Shown: positions 1-11,281 of the stretch, piece after piece
Layout of the letters: each line of letters opens with the position of its first letter
Position numbering within the stretch: the stretch's first letter is position 1
From: Sphaerotilus natans
Lineage (GTDB): Bacteria > Pseudomonadota > Gammaproteobacteria > Burkholderiales > Burkholderiaceae_C
Direction: 5' to 3'
DNA: 64,000 nt
Assembly (NCBI RefSeq): GCF_900156335.1
Contig: NZ_FTMZ01000001.1
Coordinates: 186,001-250,000, forward strand
Notes under the pieces: model-generated
What the model saw: the letters and a program-made list of their open reading frames with translations, nothing else
Told to the model about the DNA's origin: nothing
The model's database searches: none
Made by a program: the position numbers and the translations under genes

Positions 1-450
1 CTGCGGGTCGAGGAAGTAGTCGGCTGCGACGCGCTGCCCCTTCTGCTGTTGCGAGCCTGCGCGGAACTCGCCGGAGTTGCGCTGCTTGTCCGTGATGGAG
101 GAGATCTTCTCTTCCATGCGGTTGTTGCCGATGGATGTGATCACGAAGCAGTTGGACTGCTGCACCGCCAGCCGCAGCAGCGGCTCGATCGACGTCACCT
201 GCGTGGCCTGGCCGAAGCTCGCGTACCACGGCTTGCCACGCCCGTCGTCGACGGCCAGCGTGCCCAGCGGTGCATCGCAGCGCTGCAGGTTGCTGTTGGC
301 TCCGACGCTCGTGCCTCCCGCGGCACCGCCCTTGGCTTCGGTGGCGGCGGTGCCGGTGGAGACGAGGCCACCGCCGGGTGTCACGCATCCGGCCAGTGCG
401 AGCGTGCAGGCCAAGGCTGTCCAGTGGAAGGGGCTTGCCAGATTCTTCAT
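1..450 (-). CDS. CsgG/HfaB-family outer-membrane lipoprotein (partial, 3' end outside window)
   Basis: The first 150 residues of a protein that runs off the left edge. The N-terminus is a lipoprotein signal with lipobox LAGC and Cys22. After a Gly/Ala-rich linker come segments typical of the CsgG/HfaB family: a stretch ending in RLAVQQSNCF, then GSQQQKGQRVAADYF. Known family members form outer-membrane pores for curli secretion or anchor holdfasts. The start ATG (448-450) lies 39 bases downstream of the Sel1 gene on the same strand, so the two are probably one operon. The transport substrate cannot be inferred because the downstream genes are missing. Family call is fairly firm, function is inference. 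Confidence 0.75.
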   Translation of the reverse strand, partial: MKNLASPFHWTALACTLALAGCVTPGGGLVSTGTAATEAKGGAAGGTSVGANSNLQRCDAPLGTLAVDDGRGKPWYASFGQATQVTSIEPLLRLAVQQSNCFVITSIGNNRMEEKISSITDKQRNSGEFRAGSQQQKGQRVAADYFLDPQ

Positions 451-489
451 GGTGATGTGCGTTGGGGGTGAAGGTCGGGGAAGAGGGTG

Positions 490-1077
490 TCAGTACAGAA
501 CCCAGACGCCGGCGCGCCAGGCCCAGTAGTACGGGTAGGCGCTGTACCACCAGGCGATGCCGTTCTTGCGGTAGTGCTCGCGCCAGCGGTAGCGTGCTTG
601 TTCATCCTGCTTTGCCTTGGTGGCTTCGGGCAGCAGCCTTGCCGATTCGTTGTCGCCGCGTTCTGCGGCGACCGACAGCCAGCGCTCGGCCTCGGCGGGA
701 TCGGACCCCATTTCCTGCAGGCCGGTGAGGTAGATGCGACCCAGCGCCGCCTGGGCGCGCAGGTCGCCACGCTCTCCGGCCTGGCGCAGCCACTGGATGG
801 CCTGGTAGCTGTCCATGCGCACGCCATCGCCGCGCATCAGGCGGATGCCCAGGTCGTAGGCCGCTCGCGGATCCTTGGCGGCGATGTCCTTCAGCGTGGC
901 CAAGCGACGGGTTTCCTCGGGGTTGTCGTCCTTGGTGGCGTCGAAGGTGGCGGTGTCTCGCGGTCGGTCGGAGCAGCCCTTGTCGTCGCAGATGCGCACG
1001 TTGGCCGAGGGCACAGTCTGTAGGCAGCCACCCAGGGTCAGTGCGAGTGACAGGGCCAAGGAGGTGGTCTTTGTCAT
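490..1077 (-). CDS. Sel1-repeat lipoprotein
   Basis: 195 residues. The signal peptide ends in lipobox LGGC (Cys18). From about residue 70 to 150 there are Sel1/TPR-like helical repeats, seen as AAYDLGIRLMRGDGV, AIQWLRQAGERGD and AQAALGRIYLTG. The C-terminus is unusually rich in Trp and Tyr (YWAWRAGVWVLY). Sel1 proteins usually act as protein-binding adaptors; as a lipoprotein it would sit on a membrane facing the periplasm. It is the promoter-proximal gene of a pair with the CsgG-like lipoprotein, suggesting an accessory role in that complex. Three spaced repeats lie just upstream (1106-1130). Exact function unknown. Confidence 0.8.
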   Translation of the reverse strand: MTKTTSLALSLALTLGGCLQTVPSANVRICDDKGCSDRPRDTATFDATKDDNPEETRRLATLKDIAAKDPRAAYDLGIRLMRGDGVRMDSYQAIQWLRQAGERGDLRAQAALGRIYLTGLQEMGSDPAEAERWLSVAAERGDNESARLLPEATKAKQDEQARYRWREHYRKNGIAWWYSAYPYYWAWRAGVWVLY

Positions 1078-1105
1078 GGGCGGAGTCGTGGCTGCATAGC
1101 CCGAC

Positions 1106-1130
1106 TGAACTGTGGTGAACTGTGATGAAC
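1106..1130 (-). promoter_or_regulatory. Three TGAAC direct repeats at 10-bp spacing
   Basis: TGAAC occurs at 1106-1110, 1116-1120 and 1126-1130, exactly one helical turn apart. On the strand of the Sel1 gene this reads GTTCA-N5-GTTCA-N5-GTTCA, 29 to 53 bases ahead of its start codon. Direct repeats of this size and spacing are typical of OmpR-type response-regulator boxes. That a regulator binds here is inference. Confidence 0.45.
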
Positions 1131-1252
1131 ATTATGGCGCCAGCTCCGGCGCGGTGGCGCCCTCTCGCAAGTAACGGTGACCTGGCTGGCGGACCGAGAC
1201 GCCTGTCGGGCGTCGCGCGCGCGGCCCTTCGGCGAGCCCCTAGACTCGCCGC

Positions 1253-2533
1253 ATGTCTGCCCCATTTTCTTTCCGCGTCGCCGTCGTCGGCGGCGGCCCC
1301 GCCGGCCTGATGGCCGCCGATGTCCTGCTCGCCGCCGGTGCGCAGGTCGATCTCTTCGATGCCATGCCCTCGGTCGGGCGCAAGTTCCTGCTCGCCGGCA
1401 AGGGCGGGCTGAACATCACCCATGCCGAGCCCGAGGCGGCCTTTCGTGGCCGCTACCGCGAGCGCGTCACCGAGGTGGGCCGCTGGCTCGACGACTTCGG
1501 GCCCGAGGCGCTGCGCGCCTGGGTGCATGCGCAGGGCATTTCGACCTTCGTTGGCAGTTCCGGCAAGGTTTTCCCCGAGGGCATGAAGGCCGCGCCGCTG
1601 CTGCGCGCCTGGCTGCACCGGCTGCGCGCGGCCGGGCTGGCGCTGCATGCGCGCCACCGCTGGAGCGGACGGATCGAGGCCGCGCAGGGCGAGGGCGGCG
1701 GCTGGACGTTGGGCTTCGACACGCCGCACGGGCCGCAGGCCAGCACGCATGACGCGATCGTGCTGGCGCTGGGCGGCGCGAGCTGGGCGCGGCTGGGTTC
1801 GGACGGCGCCTGGCAGCCGTGGCTGGCCGGGCAGGGCGTCGACGTGGCGCCGCTGGCGCCATCCAACTGCGGCTTTGACATCGCCTGGAGCGACTTCCTG
1901 CGCGAGCGCCATGCCGGCACGCCGCTGAAGAATGTGCGCCTGAAGTTCACCGATCGCACCGGCCAGGTGTTCGACCGCCTCGGCGAGGCGGTGCTGGGCG
2001 CCCACGGGCTGGAGGGCAATCTGGTCTACGCGGCCTCTGCGCTGCTGCGCGACGAGATCGCCGCCTGCGGCCACGCCGACGTCGCACTCGACCTGCTGCC
2101 GGCCAAGGACGAGGCGACGCTGGCCGCCGCGCTGGCCCGCGGCCGTGGCGCACGCTCGATGATCAACCACCTGAAGGAGCAGGCCGGCATTCACGGCGTG
2201 CGCGCGGCGCTGCTGCGCGAGGGGCTGGACGCGCCGGCCTGGCAGGCGCTGTGCGCGGATCCGGTGGCACTGGCCGCGCGCATCAAGGCGCTGCCGCTGC
2301 GGCTGCTGGCCGCGCGCCCGATCGACGAGGCCATCAGCAGCGCCGGCGGCGTGCGCTTCGAGGCGATGGACGCGCGGCTGATGCTCTCGGCGCTGCCGGG
2401 CGTGTTCTGTGCCGGCGAGATGATCGACTGGGAAGCGCCGACCGGCGGCTATCTGCTGACGGCCTGTCTGGCCAGCGGCCGGGCGGCGGGGCAGGGGGCG
2501 ATGGCGTGGCGTTCGCTCCCGCGCGTTGGCTGA
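1253..2533 (+). CDS. TIGR03862/HI0933-family FAD-dependent oxidoreductase
   Basis: 426 residues. The Rossmann dinucleotide motif VVGGGPAGLMAADVL sits at the N-terminus, followed by VGRKFLLAGKGGLNITHAE, a hallmark of the BaiN/HI0933 flavoprotein family (TIGR03862 branch). Near the C-terminus are SAGGVRFEAMDARLM and GVFCAGEMIDWEAPTGGY, the second FAD-contacting block. The family is conserved and cytosolic, but its substrate is not established for this branch. It stands alone between the reverse-strand lipoprotein pair and the chemoreceptor unit. The start ATG is preceded by the divergent promoter region of the Sel1 gene. Family assignment is strong, substrate unknown. Confidence 0.9.
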   Translation: MSAPFSFRVAVVGGGPAGLMAADVLLAAGAQVDLFDAMPSVGRKFLLAGKGGLNITHAEPEAAFRGRYRERVTEVGRWLDDFGPEALRAWVHAQGISTFVGSSGKVFPEGMKAAPLLRAWLHRLRAAGLALHARHRWSGRIEAAQGEGGGWTLGFDTPHGPQASTHDAIVLALGGASWARLGSDGAWQPWLAGQGVDVAPLAPSNCGFDIAWSDFLRERHAGTPLKNVRLKFTDRTGQVFDRLGEAVLGAHGLEGNLVYAASALLRDEIAACGHADVALDLLPAKDEATLAAALARGRGARSMINHLKEQAGIHGVRAALLREGLDAPAWQALCADPVALAARIKALPLRLLAARPIDEAISSAGGVRFEAMDARLMLSALPGVFCAGEMIDWEAPTGGYLLTACLASGRAAGQGAMAWRSLPRVG

Positions 2534-2567
2534 TGGTTGCAATTGAGCCGGTTTGTCCTGGACGATC

Positions 2568-2594
2568 TCAAGTCTTGCCGGCCAGCGTCGATAG
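2568..2594 (+). promoter_or_regulatory. Sigma-28 (FliA)-like promoter for the chemoreceptor
   Basis: TCAAGTCT at 2568-2575, 11 bases, then GTCGATAG at 2587-2594. The enterobacterial FliA consensus is TAAAGTTT-N11-GCCGATAA, so the match is 6 of 8 in each half with the right spacing. Transcription would start near 2601, giving a leader of about 195 bases before the chemoreceptor. The assignment is by pattern only. Confidence 0.6.
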
Positions 2595-2624
2595 GAGGGC
2601 CTTGCTCATGATGTCGTCTGCACC

Positions 2625-2780
2625 ATGCCTGTCGCTGCACCGACGATGACCTCGTCCTCACCGTCGAGATCGCCAGCCTTGCTGGTGCTGATGCTGCTGC
2701 TCTGGATCGGCCTCTCCGGTGCAGCGCTGTGGCATCTGCGTCCTGAGTCCGTGTCCCCGGATATCTGTCGCGTGCGCTGA
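2625..2780 (+). CDS. Possible small single-pass membrane protein (51 aa)
   Basis: A short reading frame starting at the ATG at 2625 and ending in TGA at 2778-2780, 16 bases before the chemoreceptor start. The product has a polar Ser/Thr/Pro-rich N-terminus, one hydrophobic helix ([19 protein letters not shown]) and a short basic tail. It lies wholly within the predicted leader of the sigma-28-like transcript. No clear ribosome binding site is visible, and ATG 2646 is an alternative start. I do not recognise a family. It could be a small partner or a leader peptide, or a chance frame. Confidence 0.35.
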   Translation: MPVAAPTMTSSSPSRSPALLVLMLLLWIGLSGAALWHLRPESVSPDICRVR

Positions 2781-2796
2781 TTCGCAGCGTCTGCCG

Positions 2797-4251
2797 ATGC
2801 TGCTGCAGGAGATGGTCTTGGATAGTGTCGATCTTCAGAACCGGCAGTTTCATCGCCGGGCCCACCGCGTGGCGATCATCTGTGCCAGTGCCCACCTGCT
2901 GCTGTGTCTGGGCCTGGGCCTGGTGACGTCCACGCTGATGCTGGCGCTGGTGGTCGGACTGCCAGCCTTGCTGATTCCGGCTTGGTTCGCACACCGTGAT
3001 CCGGCATCTCTGCTGTCACGTCTGGCGATGGCCACGGGTTTCATGATCTTCACCGCCCTGATCATCCAGCAGACCGGTGGTGACATGGAGGCACACTTCA
3101 GCTTTTTCGTGCTGATGTCGGTGCTGGTGGTCTACTGCGACTGGCGGCCCATCGTGTTCGCGCTCGGCCTGATTGCCCTGCATCACGGTAGTTTCACGGT
3201 GCTGCAACAGATGGAGTCTGGCGCGATCGTGTGGAACAGCCAGCGCAGCGGCTGGAGCCATTTCTGGGTTCATGCGGGCGTCGGCACGGTCCAGGCTCTG
3301 GCGCTGTCCTACTTGGCCGTCATGCTGCGGAATCTGGTGCAGGGGTCCTTCCAGGTGAACGCGATGGCCAGTGCGATCAGTGAGGGTCGATTCGAGTCCG
3401 CGCCGCCGGCCGGCGCTGATGCGCCAATGATCGCCGCGATGGTGGGCATGCAGGCGCGACTGGGCATGATGATGCGCCAGGTCGATGGCGCCGCTGCCAA
3501 CCTCAGCTCAGCTCTTCAGGAGATCGCCTGCGGATCCGCCGATCTGGCTGCCCGCACCGAAGCCAGTGCGGCGCGCACCCAGTCCACTTCGGTCGAGATC
3601 GAGGCCGTGGTGGATCAGTCACGTGACACGCTCAAGGTCACGATGGAAGCCGAGCAGAGCAATCACCGTCTGGCAGCGGCCGTCTCGACGGTGCTGGCGT
3701 CGACGCACCAGTTGCTGAGCACGATGCAGCAGATCGATGCCAACAGCAGGCGCATGTCCGAGATCATCTCGGCCATCGACGGCATTGCCTTCCAGACCAA
3801 CATTCTGGCCCTCAATGCGGCGGTGGAGGCTGCCCGGGCTGGCGAGCAGGGGCGGGGCTTTGCGGTGGTGGCCAACGAGGTGCGCTCGCTGGCTCAGCGC
3901 AGCGCGGCTGCAGCCCGCGACGTGCGAGACCTGATCCAGGCCGCGGTGGCGAGTGTCGGCGAGGGCAACCAGATCGCTCGTGGCACCGGCCAGGCGCTGG
4001 GCGAAATGGAGGGACTGATTTCCCGCGCCCAGGCTCTGATGCACCAGACTGCGCAGGCGACCAGGCAGGGTCAGCCCCGGCTGGAAGCCCTGAGCCAGTC
4101 CCTTCGGGACATCGACAGCACCATGCAGCAGAACGCTGCTTTCGTCGAGCAGCTGGGCGCTGCGACGATGGCCCTGCGCGAGCAGGAGGCTGGACTGCGT
4201 CAGGCACTGGCCTCGCTGCGGCGCGATTCGCCCGCGAGCTCGCTGGCCTGA
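2797..4251 (+). CDS. Methyl-accepting chemotaxis protein with multi-pass membrane sensor domain
   Basis: About 484 residues from ATG 2797. The N-terminal 180 residues are a cluster of membrane helices with no long periplasmic loop, including the blocks [20 protein letters not shown] and ALHHGSF; this His/Glu-containing membrane sensor recurs in chemoreceptors and signalling kinases. The cytoplasmic half is a classic MCP signalling domain with the hairpin tip [20 protein letters not shown] and [19 protein letters not shown]. The C-terminus lacks the CheR-binding pentapeptide. The start is not certain: ATG 2719 or 2812 are also in frame. It follows a sigma-28-like promoter, consistent with co-regulation with flagella. 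Confidence 0.85.
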   Translation: MLLQEMVLDSVDLQNRQFHRRAHRVAIICASAHLLLCLGLGLVTSTLMLALVVGLPALLIPAWFAHRDPASLLSRLAMATGFMIFTALIIQQTGGDMEAHFSFFVLMSVLVVYCDWRPIVFALGLIALHHGSFTVLQQMESGAIVWNSQRSGWSHFWVHAGVGTVQALALSYLAVMLRNLVQGSFQVNAMASAISEGRFESAPPAGADAPMIAAMVGMQARLGMMMRQVDGAAANLSSALQEIACGSADLAARTEASAARTQSTSVEIEAVVDQSRDTLKVTMEAEQSNHRLAAAVSTVLASTHQLLSTMQQIDANSRRMSEIISAIDGIAFQTNILALNAAVEAARAGEQGRGFAVVANEVRSLAQRSAAAARDVRDLIQAAVASVGEGNQIARGTGQALGEMEGLISRAQALMHQTAQATRQGQPRLEALSQSLRDIDSTMQQNAAFVEQLGAATMALREQEAGLRQALASLRRDSPASSLA

Positions 4252-4253
4252 AC

Positions 4254-4282
4254 AAAAAAAGACGCCCCCTCGCGGGGGCGTC
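4254..4282 (-). terminator. Rho-independent terminator of dnaE
   Basis: A perfect 9-bp stem: GACGCCCCC (4261-4269), loop TCGC, GGGGGCGTC (4274-4282). On the reverse strand it is followed by seven Ts (4254-4260), making it a strong terminator for dnaE transcripts coming from the right. It also lies just past the chemoreceptor stop, where its T tract is missing in the forward direction, so it may stop that gene only weakly. Confidence 0.8.
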
Positions 4283-4513
4283 CCTGGCCGGCCCCGGGAG
4301 CAGGTCCGGCCCTTCATGCTTCATGCGCTCATCAAGGGTTCAGGTGTGACGATCAGGCCGGTTGAGTAGGCCGGCCTGCAGGAACTCGTCAACCTGGGAT
4401 GAAGGTTAGCAGCGTGAATCCCTGACGCCGAGCCCGCTTTTCCGGATCGGTCTCCCGAGGACAAGGGGCGGCGTGAAGGCCTGCGCACTTCCCTGGCGTT
4501 CCCGGCCCTCGGC

Positions 4514-8104
<3,591 letters not shown>

Positions 8105-8207
8105 CGCGGGATTGTAGGCAGCGGCTGTTGCAACTCGTGTCAGATGTCGTGATCTCTGCAACTTCGGGTGCCGGACTGGAAGTGGAAATAACGCAAAATG
8201 CCGCGCG

Positions 8208-8220
8208 ATTACCCCGTAAT
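8208..8220. promoter_or_regulatory. Palindrome ATTACCCCGTAAT upstream of the tubulin-like gene
   Basis: A perfect inverted repeat, ATTAC-CCC-GTAAT, in the 237-base gap between the divergent dnaE and tubulin-like genes. Its TTAC-N3-GTAA core recurs at 12978-12988 upstream of the MBOAT gene. It could be an operator for a small dimeric regulator. The role is inference. Confidence 0.4.
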
Positions 8221-8341
8221 TCCGGGGGCCATGCGGGGCGATCCGGCGGCGGGGGGCCGGCGGTTTGCCGGGACCATAGCGACCGCCGGGCGGCAGTGCT
8301 GCCGCAACCGGCATGACGACATTGCTGGATACGACGCTGAC

Positions 8342-11281
8342 ATGAATCATCTGTATCTCGGGCTCGGGGGGGCCGGTGTCCGGGTATGGCAGGCTCTGTG
8401 CCGCAGGCTGGCCTGCCGCATCGAGCCCGCCGGTCGCCGCGCGGTGCTGGAGCCGCTGCTGATCGACACCGATCCGAAGGAGTTCCGGGACGATGCGCCC
8501 GGCTGGCGCCATCTTGGCAGCAGTCTGGTGCCGCCGGCCCCGCAGCGGCTGCTGCTGGGCGCCAGCGCCGCCGAGCTGCATGCGCTGCTGCGCGCTCGGC
8601 CTGAGCTGCGCGCCTGTCTGGCGCTCGAGGGCCTCGACTGGGAGGCGCGGCTGCTCGAGCTCGGTGCCTTCGATGCGCCGCTGTCGCAGGTGGCGGCCCG
8701 GCTGCCGGGCTGGCCCTCGCGCCGGCTCGGCCGGCTGCTGCTGGCGCACGGCCAAGGGCGGGTGCGGCTGGCGCTCGATGCGGTCTCGCAGGCGCTGCAG
8801 GCCCGCCACACGCATCCGTCGCTGACGCTGCATCTGGTGGTCCAGCTCGGCGGGGCCACCGGCGCGGGTCTGCTGATCGACCTGCTGCAGCTGCTGCGCC
8901 AGCATCCGCCAGCCACCCGCTGCAGCGTGCATCTGCATGCGCTGCTGCCGCAGGACGACACCGCCGCCGGCCGGCCCGCGCCGCTGGCCGAGGTCCAGGC
9001 CTATGCGGTGCTGCGCGAGCTGCAGGCCGCCGCGCAGGAGGGTCTGTTCGAGCTGTGCCTGCTGTCGGCGCGCACCGACGAGCGCGGCCTGCAGCCGCTG
9101 GACGCGGCCGGACGCGAGCAGCGCCTGGCCGACTGGATCTTCCAGCGGGTCAGCGGCGAGCCGGAGTGGCTGACGCCGCCGCGCGCCGCGGGCCAGGCCG
9201 CCCGCCGGGGCGAGTTCGCCGCCTTCGGCCTGGCCGAGCGCACGGCCGACCGGGTCGCGCTGCGTAGCCATCTGAGCCATGAGCTGCTGCTGCGGCTGCT
9301 GGCCCAGCTGCGCTACAACCACTGGCGCCCGGGCCTGGGCTTTGTCACCCATCCGCGCCCGGTGCCGGTCGAGGCGATGGAATCGATGGAGGCGCTGCTG
9401 GCCGGCTGGGGCCTGAGCGAGGCGCATCTGCAGCTGGCCGCACCGCTGTCCGAGATCGACGGCGACAGTCCGCCGGGCACGCCGATCGAGCAGGAATGGC
9501 AGGCGCTGGAGGCGCACTACCGGCAGCTGATCGATCTGGTCGCGCCGGCCCGGCGCGCCACCGAGCTGCGGCGCCTGTTCGAGCAGGGGCTGGAGGAGCG
9601 CTTCCGCGGCCAAGGCATCGATGCAGCCTTCGATCTGCCCGACCATGCGCTGCGCCGCCGCGCGGTGGTGGTGCGCCAGCGGGTCGAGTCGACGCTGTGG
9701 GAGGACTGGCGCGAGGGTCGGCGCGCGCTGCATGAGTGCGGTCAGCTGCTGGCGGCGGTGCTGGCCGATCTGGCTGACCGTGTCGAGCCGCTGCGCCAGG
9801 AGCAGCACGGGCTGGAGACCCAGGCCGCGCTGCTGTGGCAGCAGATCGAGGCGGCCGAGCAGGCCGCCGCGGTGCGTCCGGGCATGCTGGCGCGGCTGCG
9901 GGGCCAGACCGCGCAGGTCGATGTCGAGGCGCTGATCGAGCTGCTGCGCGAGTACGCGCTGGCGCGCACCCGCTCGGCGGCGGTCACGCTGACGCTGCGG
10001 CTGGTTGCCGAGATCGAGGCGCAGCTCACCACGCTGCAGGGCATGATCGACGCGGGCGAGATGGAGCTGGCCGCGCTGGTCGAGACCACCGATGCGGCCG
10101 CCGCCGCCGCGCTGCCGCCGGCCCGGCCGGAGGCCGGCGAGTCCCGGCTGGACACGCGCGAGCTGCTCAACCCCTGGCGCCAGCAGCTCATCACCCGCGA
10201 GACCATGCAGCGCGAGCATCTGCGGGTGCTGCGCGCCGGCCTGTTCGCCCGGCTCGGCGAGCAGGCGAGCTTCCGCATCTTCGCGCAGCGCATCGGCGAG
10301 GCGGCCACCTGCGACGCGCTGCTGGCGGCCTGTGCGCAGCGCCTGCCGCCGGCGCAGCTTCAGCCGGTGGTCGCGGGGGCCTGGGACGCCTGGCTGGCCG
10401 GGCTGCAGGCAGAGCCCGAGCGGCTGGCGCGCGAGCAGGCGGCGCTGCGCGCGCAGGCGGCGGTCTCGCTGCTGTGGTCGTCTGAGCAGGCGCCCGGCGC
10501 CAGCATCCAGGAATGCCTGAGGGTGCCGGCGCTGCCGGAGCCCGGTGACGCAGTGAGCGCCGATGTCGACGAGGACGAGGGCGGCGGCGGCATCGCGGCG
10601 CGGGCCGTGCCGACGCTGCAGCCAGCGGACCTGGCCCGGCTGCTGCGCCGGCCCGGCGGCGCCGGCACCGCGCCGACGCTGCAGATGCGCGCCGAAGGCG
10701 AGGGCGCGCTGGTGCTGATACGCCTGGTGCGCGGCCTGCCGCTGCAGGCGCTGCGCCCGGTGCAGGAACTGCACCGGCTGCATGAGGCGCATCGGCTGCA
10801 GGCGGGGCGCGCGGCGCTGTGGCTGCAGCTCGACGAGGCGGCCTGCCTGCCCGAGCTGCTGGCGGTCGACGTGCAGGCGCAGCAGGCGCGTGCGCGCACC
10901 GTCGTGCTGCTGGCCGAGGCGCTGGGCCTGCTGCGCCACGAGCCCGAGCCGCTGACCGGCGCGCCGGTGCTGGTGCATGTCAGCCTCGATGCCGACGGCT
11001 TCGAGATCGCCCGGGTGCGGCTCGGTCGCGATCCGCTCGAGGCGGTCGACCAGGCCCGCGAGCGGGTGCTGCATGATCTTTTTGATGAGGTCTGCGCCGA
11101 GCTGCAGTCCGGTCGCCACGGCTCGCCCGAGGCGATCGCCGGCTTGCGCGACCGCATGCGCGACCGCATCGAGATGCTGCGCCGGCAGTCGCCGCCCACC
11201 CAGTGGGACACCATCAGTCGCGACTGGAACGAAGCCGCCCGCGAGGCGATGAAGCTGATCCGTCAGGAATGCCCCCGATGA
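8342..11281 (+). CDS. Tubulin-like (Tub_2-type) GTPase-fold protein
   Basis: 979 residues from ATG 8342. The first residues give LYLGLGGAGVRVWQAL, matching the glycine-rich nucleotide loop that opens FtsZ/tubulin domains. At residues 170-176 is GGATGAG, the tubulin signature GGTGxG with one Thr changed to Ala, followed by LLIDLLQLLRQ. This pattern fits the large bacterial tubulin-like proteins (Pfam Tub_2) rather than FtsZ. The remaining 700 residues are helical, Leu/Ala/Arg-rich, with coiled-coil-like stretches around 470-510. The gene ends in an ATGA overlap with the next gene, so the two products are probably made together. I found no division or plasmid genes nearby. GTPase activity and filament formation are inference. 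Confidence 0.75.
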   Translation: MNHLYLGLGGAGVRVWQALCRRLACRIEPAGRRAVLEPLLIDTDPKEFRDDAPGWRHLGSSLVPPAPQRLLLGASAAELHALLRARPELRACLALEGLDWEARLLELGAFDAPLSQVAARLPGWPSRRLGRLLLAHGQGRVRLALDAVSQALQARHTHPSLTLHLVVQLGGATGAGLLIDLLQLLRQHPPATRCSVHLHALLPQDDTAAGRPAPLAEVQAYAVLRELQAAAQEGLFELCLLSARTDERGLQPLDAAGREQRLADWIFQRVSGEPEWLTPPRAAGQAARRGEFAAFGLAERTADRVALRSHLSHELLLRLLAQLRYNHWRPGLGFVTHPRPVPVEAMESMEALLAGWGLSEAHLQLAAPLSEIDGDSPPGTPIEQEWQALEAHYRQLIDLVAPARRATELRRLFEQGLEERFRGQGIDAAFDLPDHALRRRAVVVRQRVESTLWEDWREGRRALHECGQLLAAVLADLADRVEPLRQEQHGLETQAALLWQQIEAAEQAAAVRPGMLARLRGQTAQVDVEALIELLREYALARTRSAAVTLTLRLVAEIEAQLTTLQGMIDAGEMELAALVETTDAAAAAALPPARPEAGESRLDTRELLNPWRQQLITRETMQREHLRVLRAGLFARLGEQASFRIFAQRIGEAATCDALLAACAQRLPPAQLQPVVAGAWDAWLAGLQAEPERLAREQAALRAQAAVSLLWSSEQAPGASIQECLRVPALPEPGDAVSADVDEDEGGGGIAARAVPTLQPADLARLLRRPGGAGTAPTLQMRAEGEGALVLIRLVRGLPLQALRPVQELHRLHEAHRLQAGRAALWLQLDEAACLPELLAVDVQAQQARARTVVLLAEALGLLRHEPEPLTGAPVLVHVSLDADGFEIARVRLGRDPLEAVDQARERVLHDLFDEVCAELQSGRHGSPEAIAGLRDRMRDRIEMLRRQSPPTQWDTISRDWNEAAREAMKLIRQECPR

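Noticed and set aside
2592-2649. AGGAGGG followed by a 13-codon frame (ATG 2608) as a translated leader
   Set aside because: The AGGAGGG overlaps the -10 of the sigma-28-like promoter and would not be in the transcript; the frame is too short to support.
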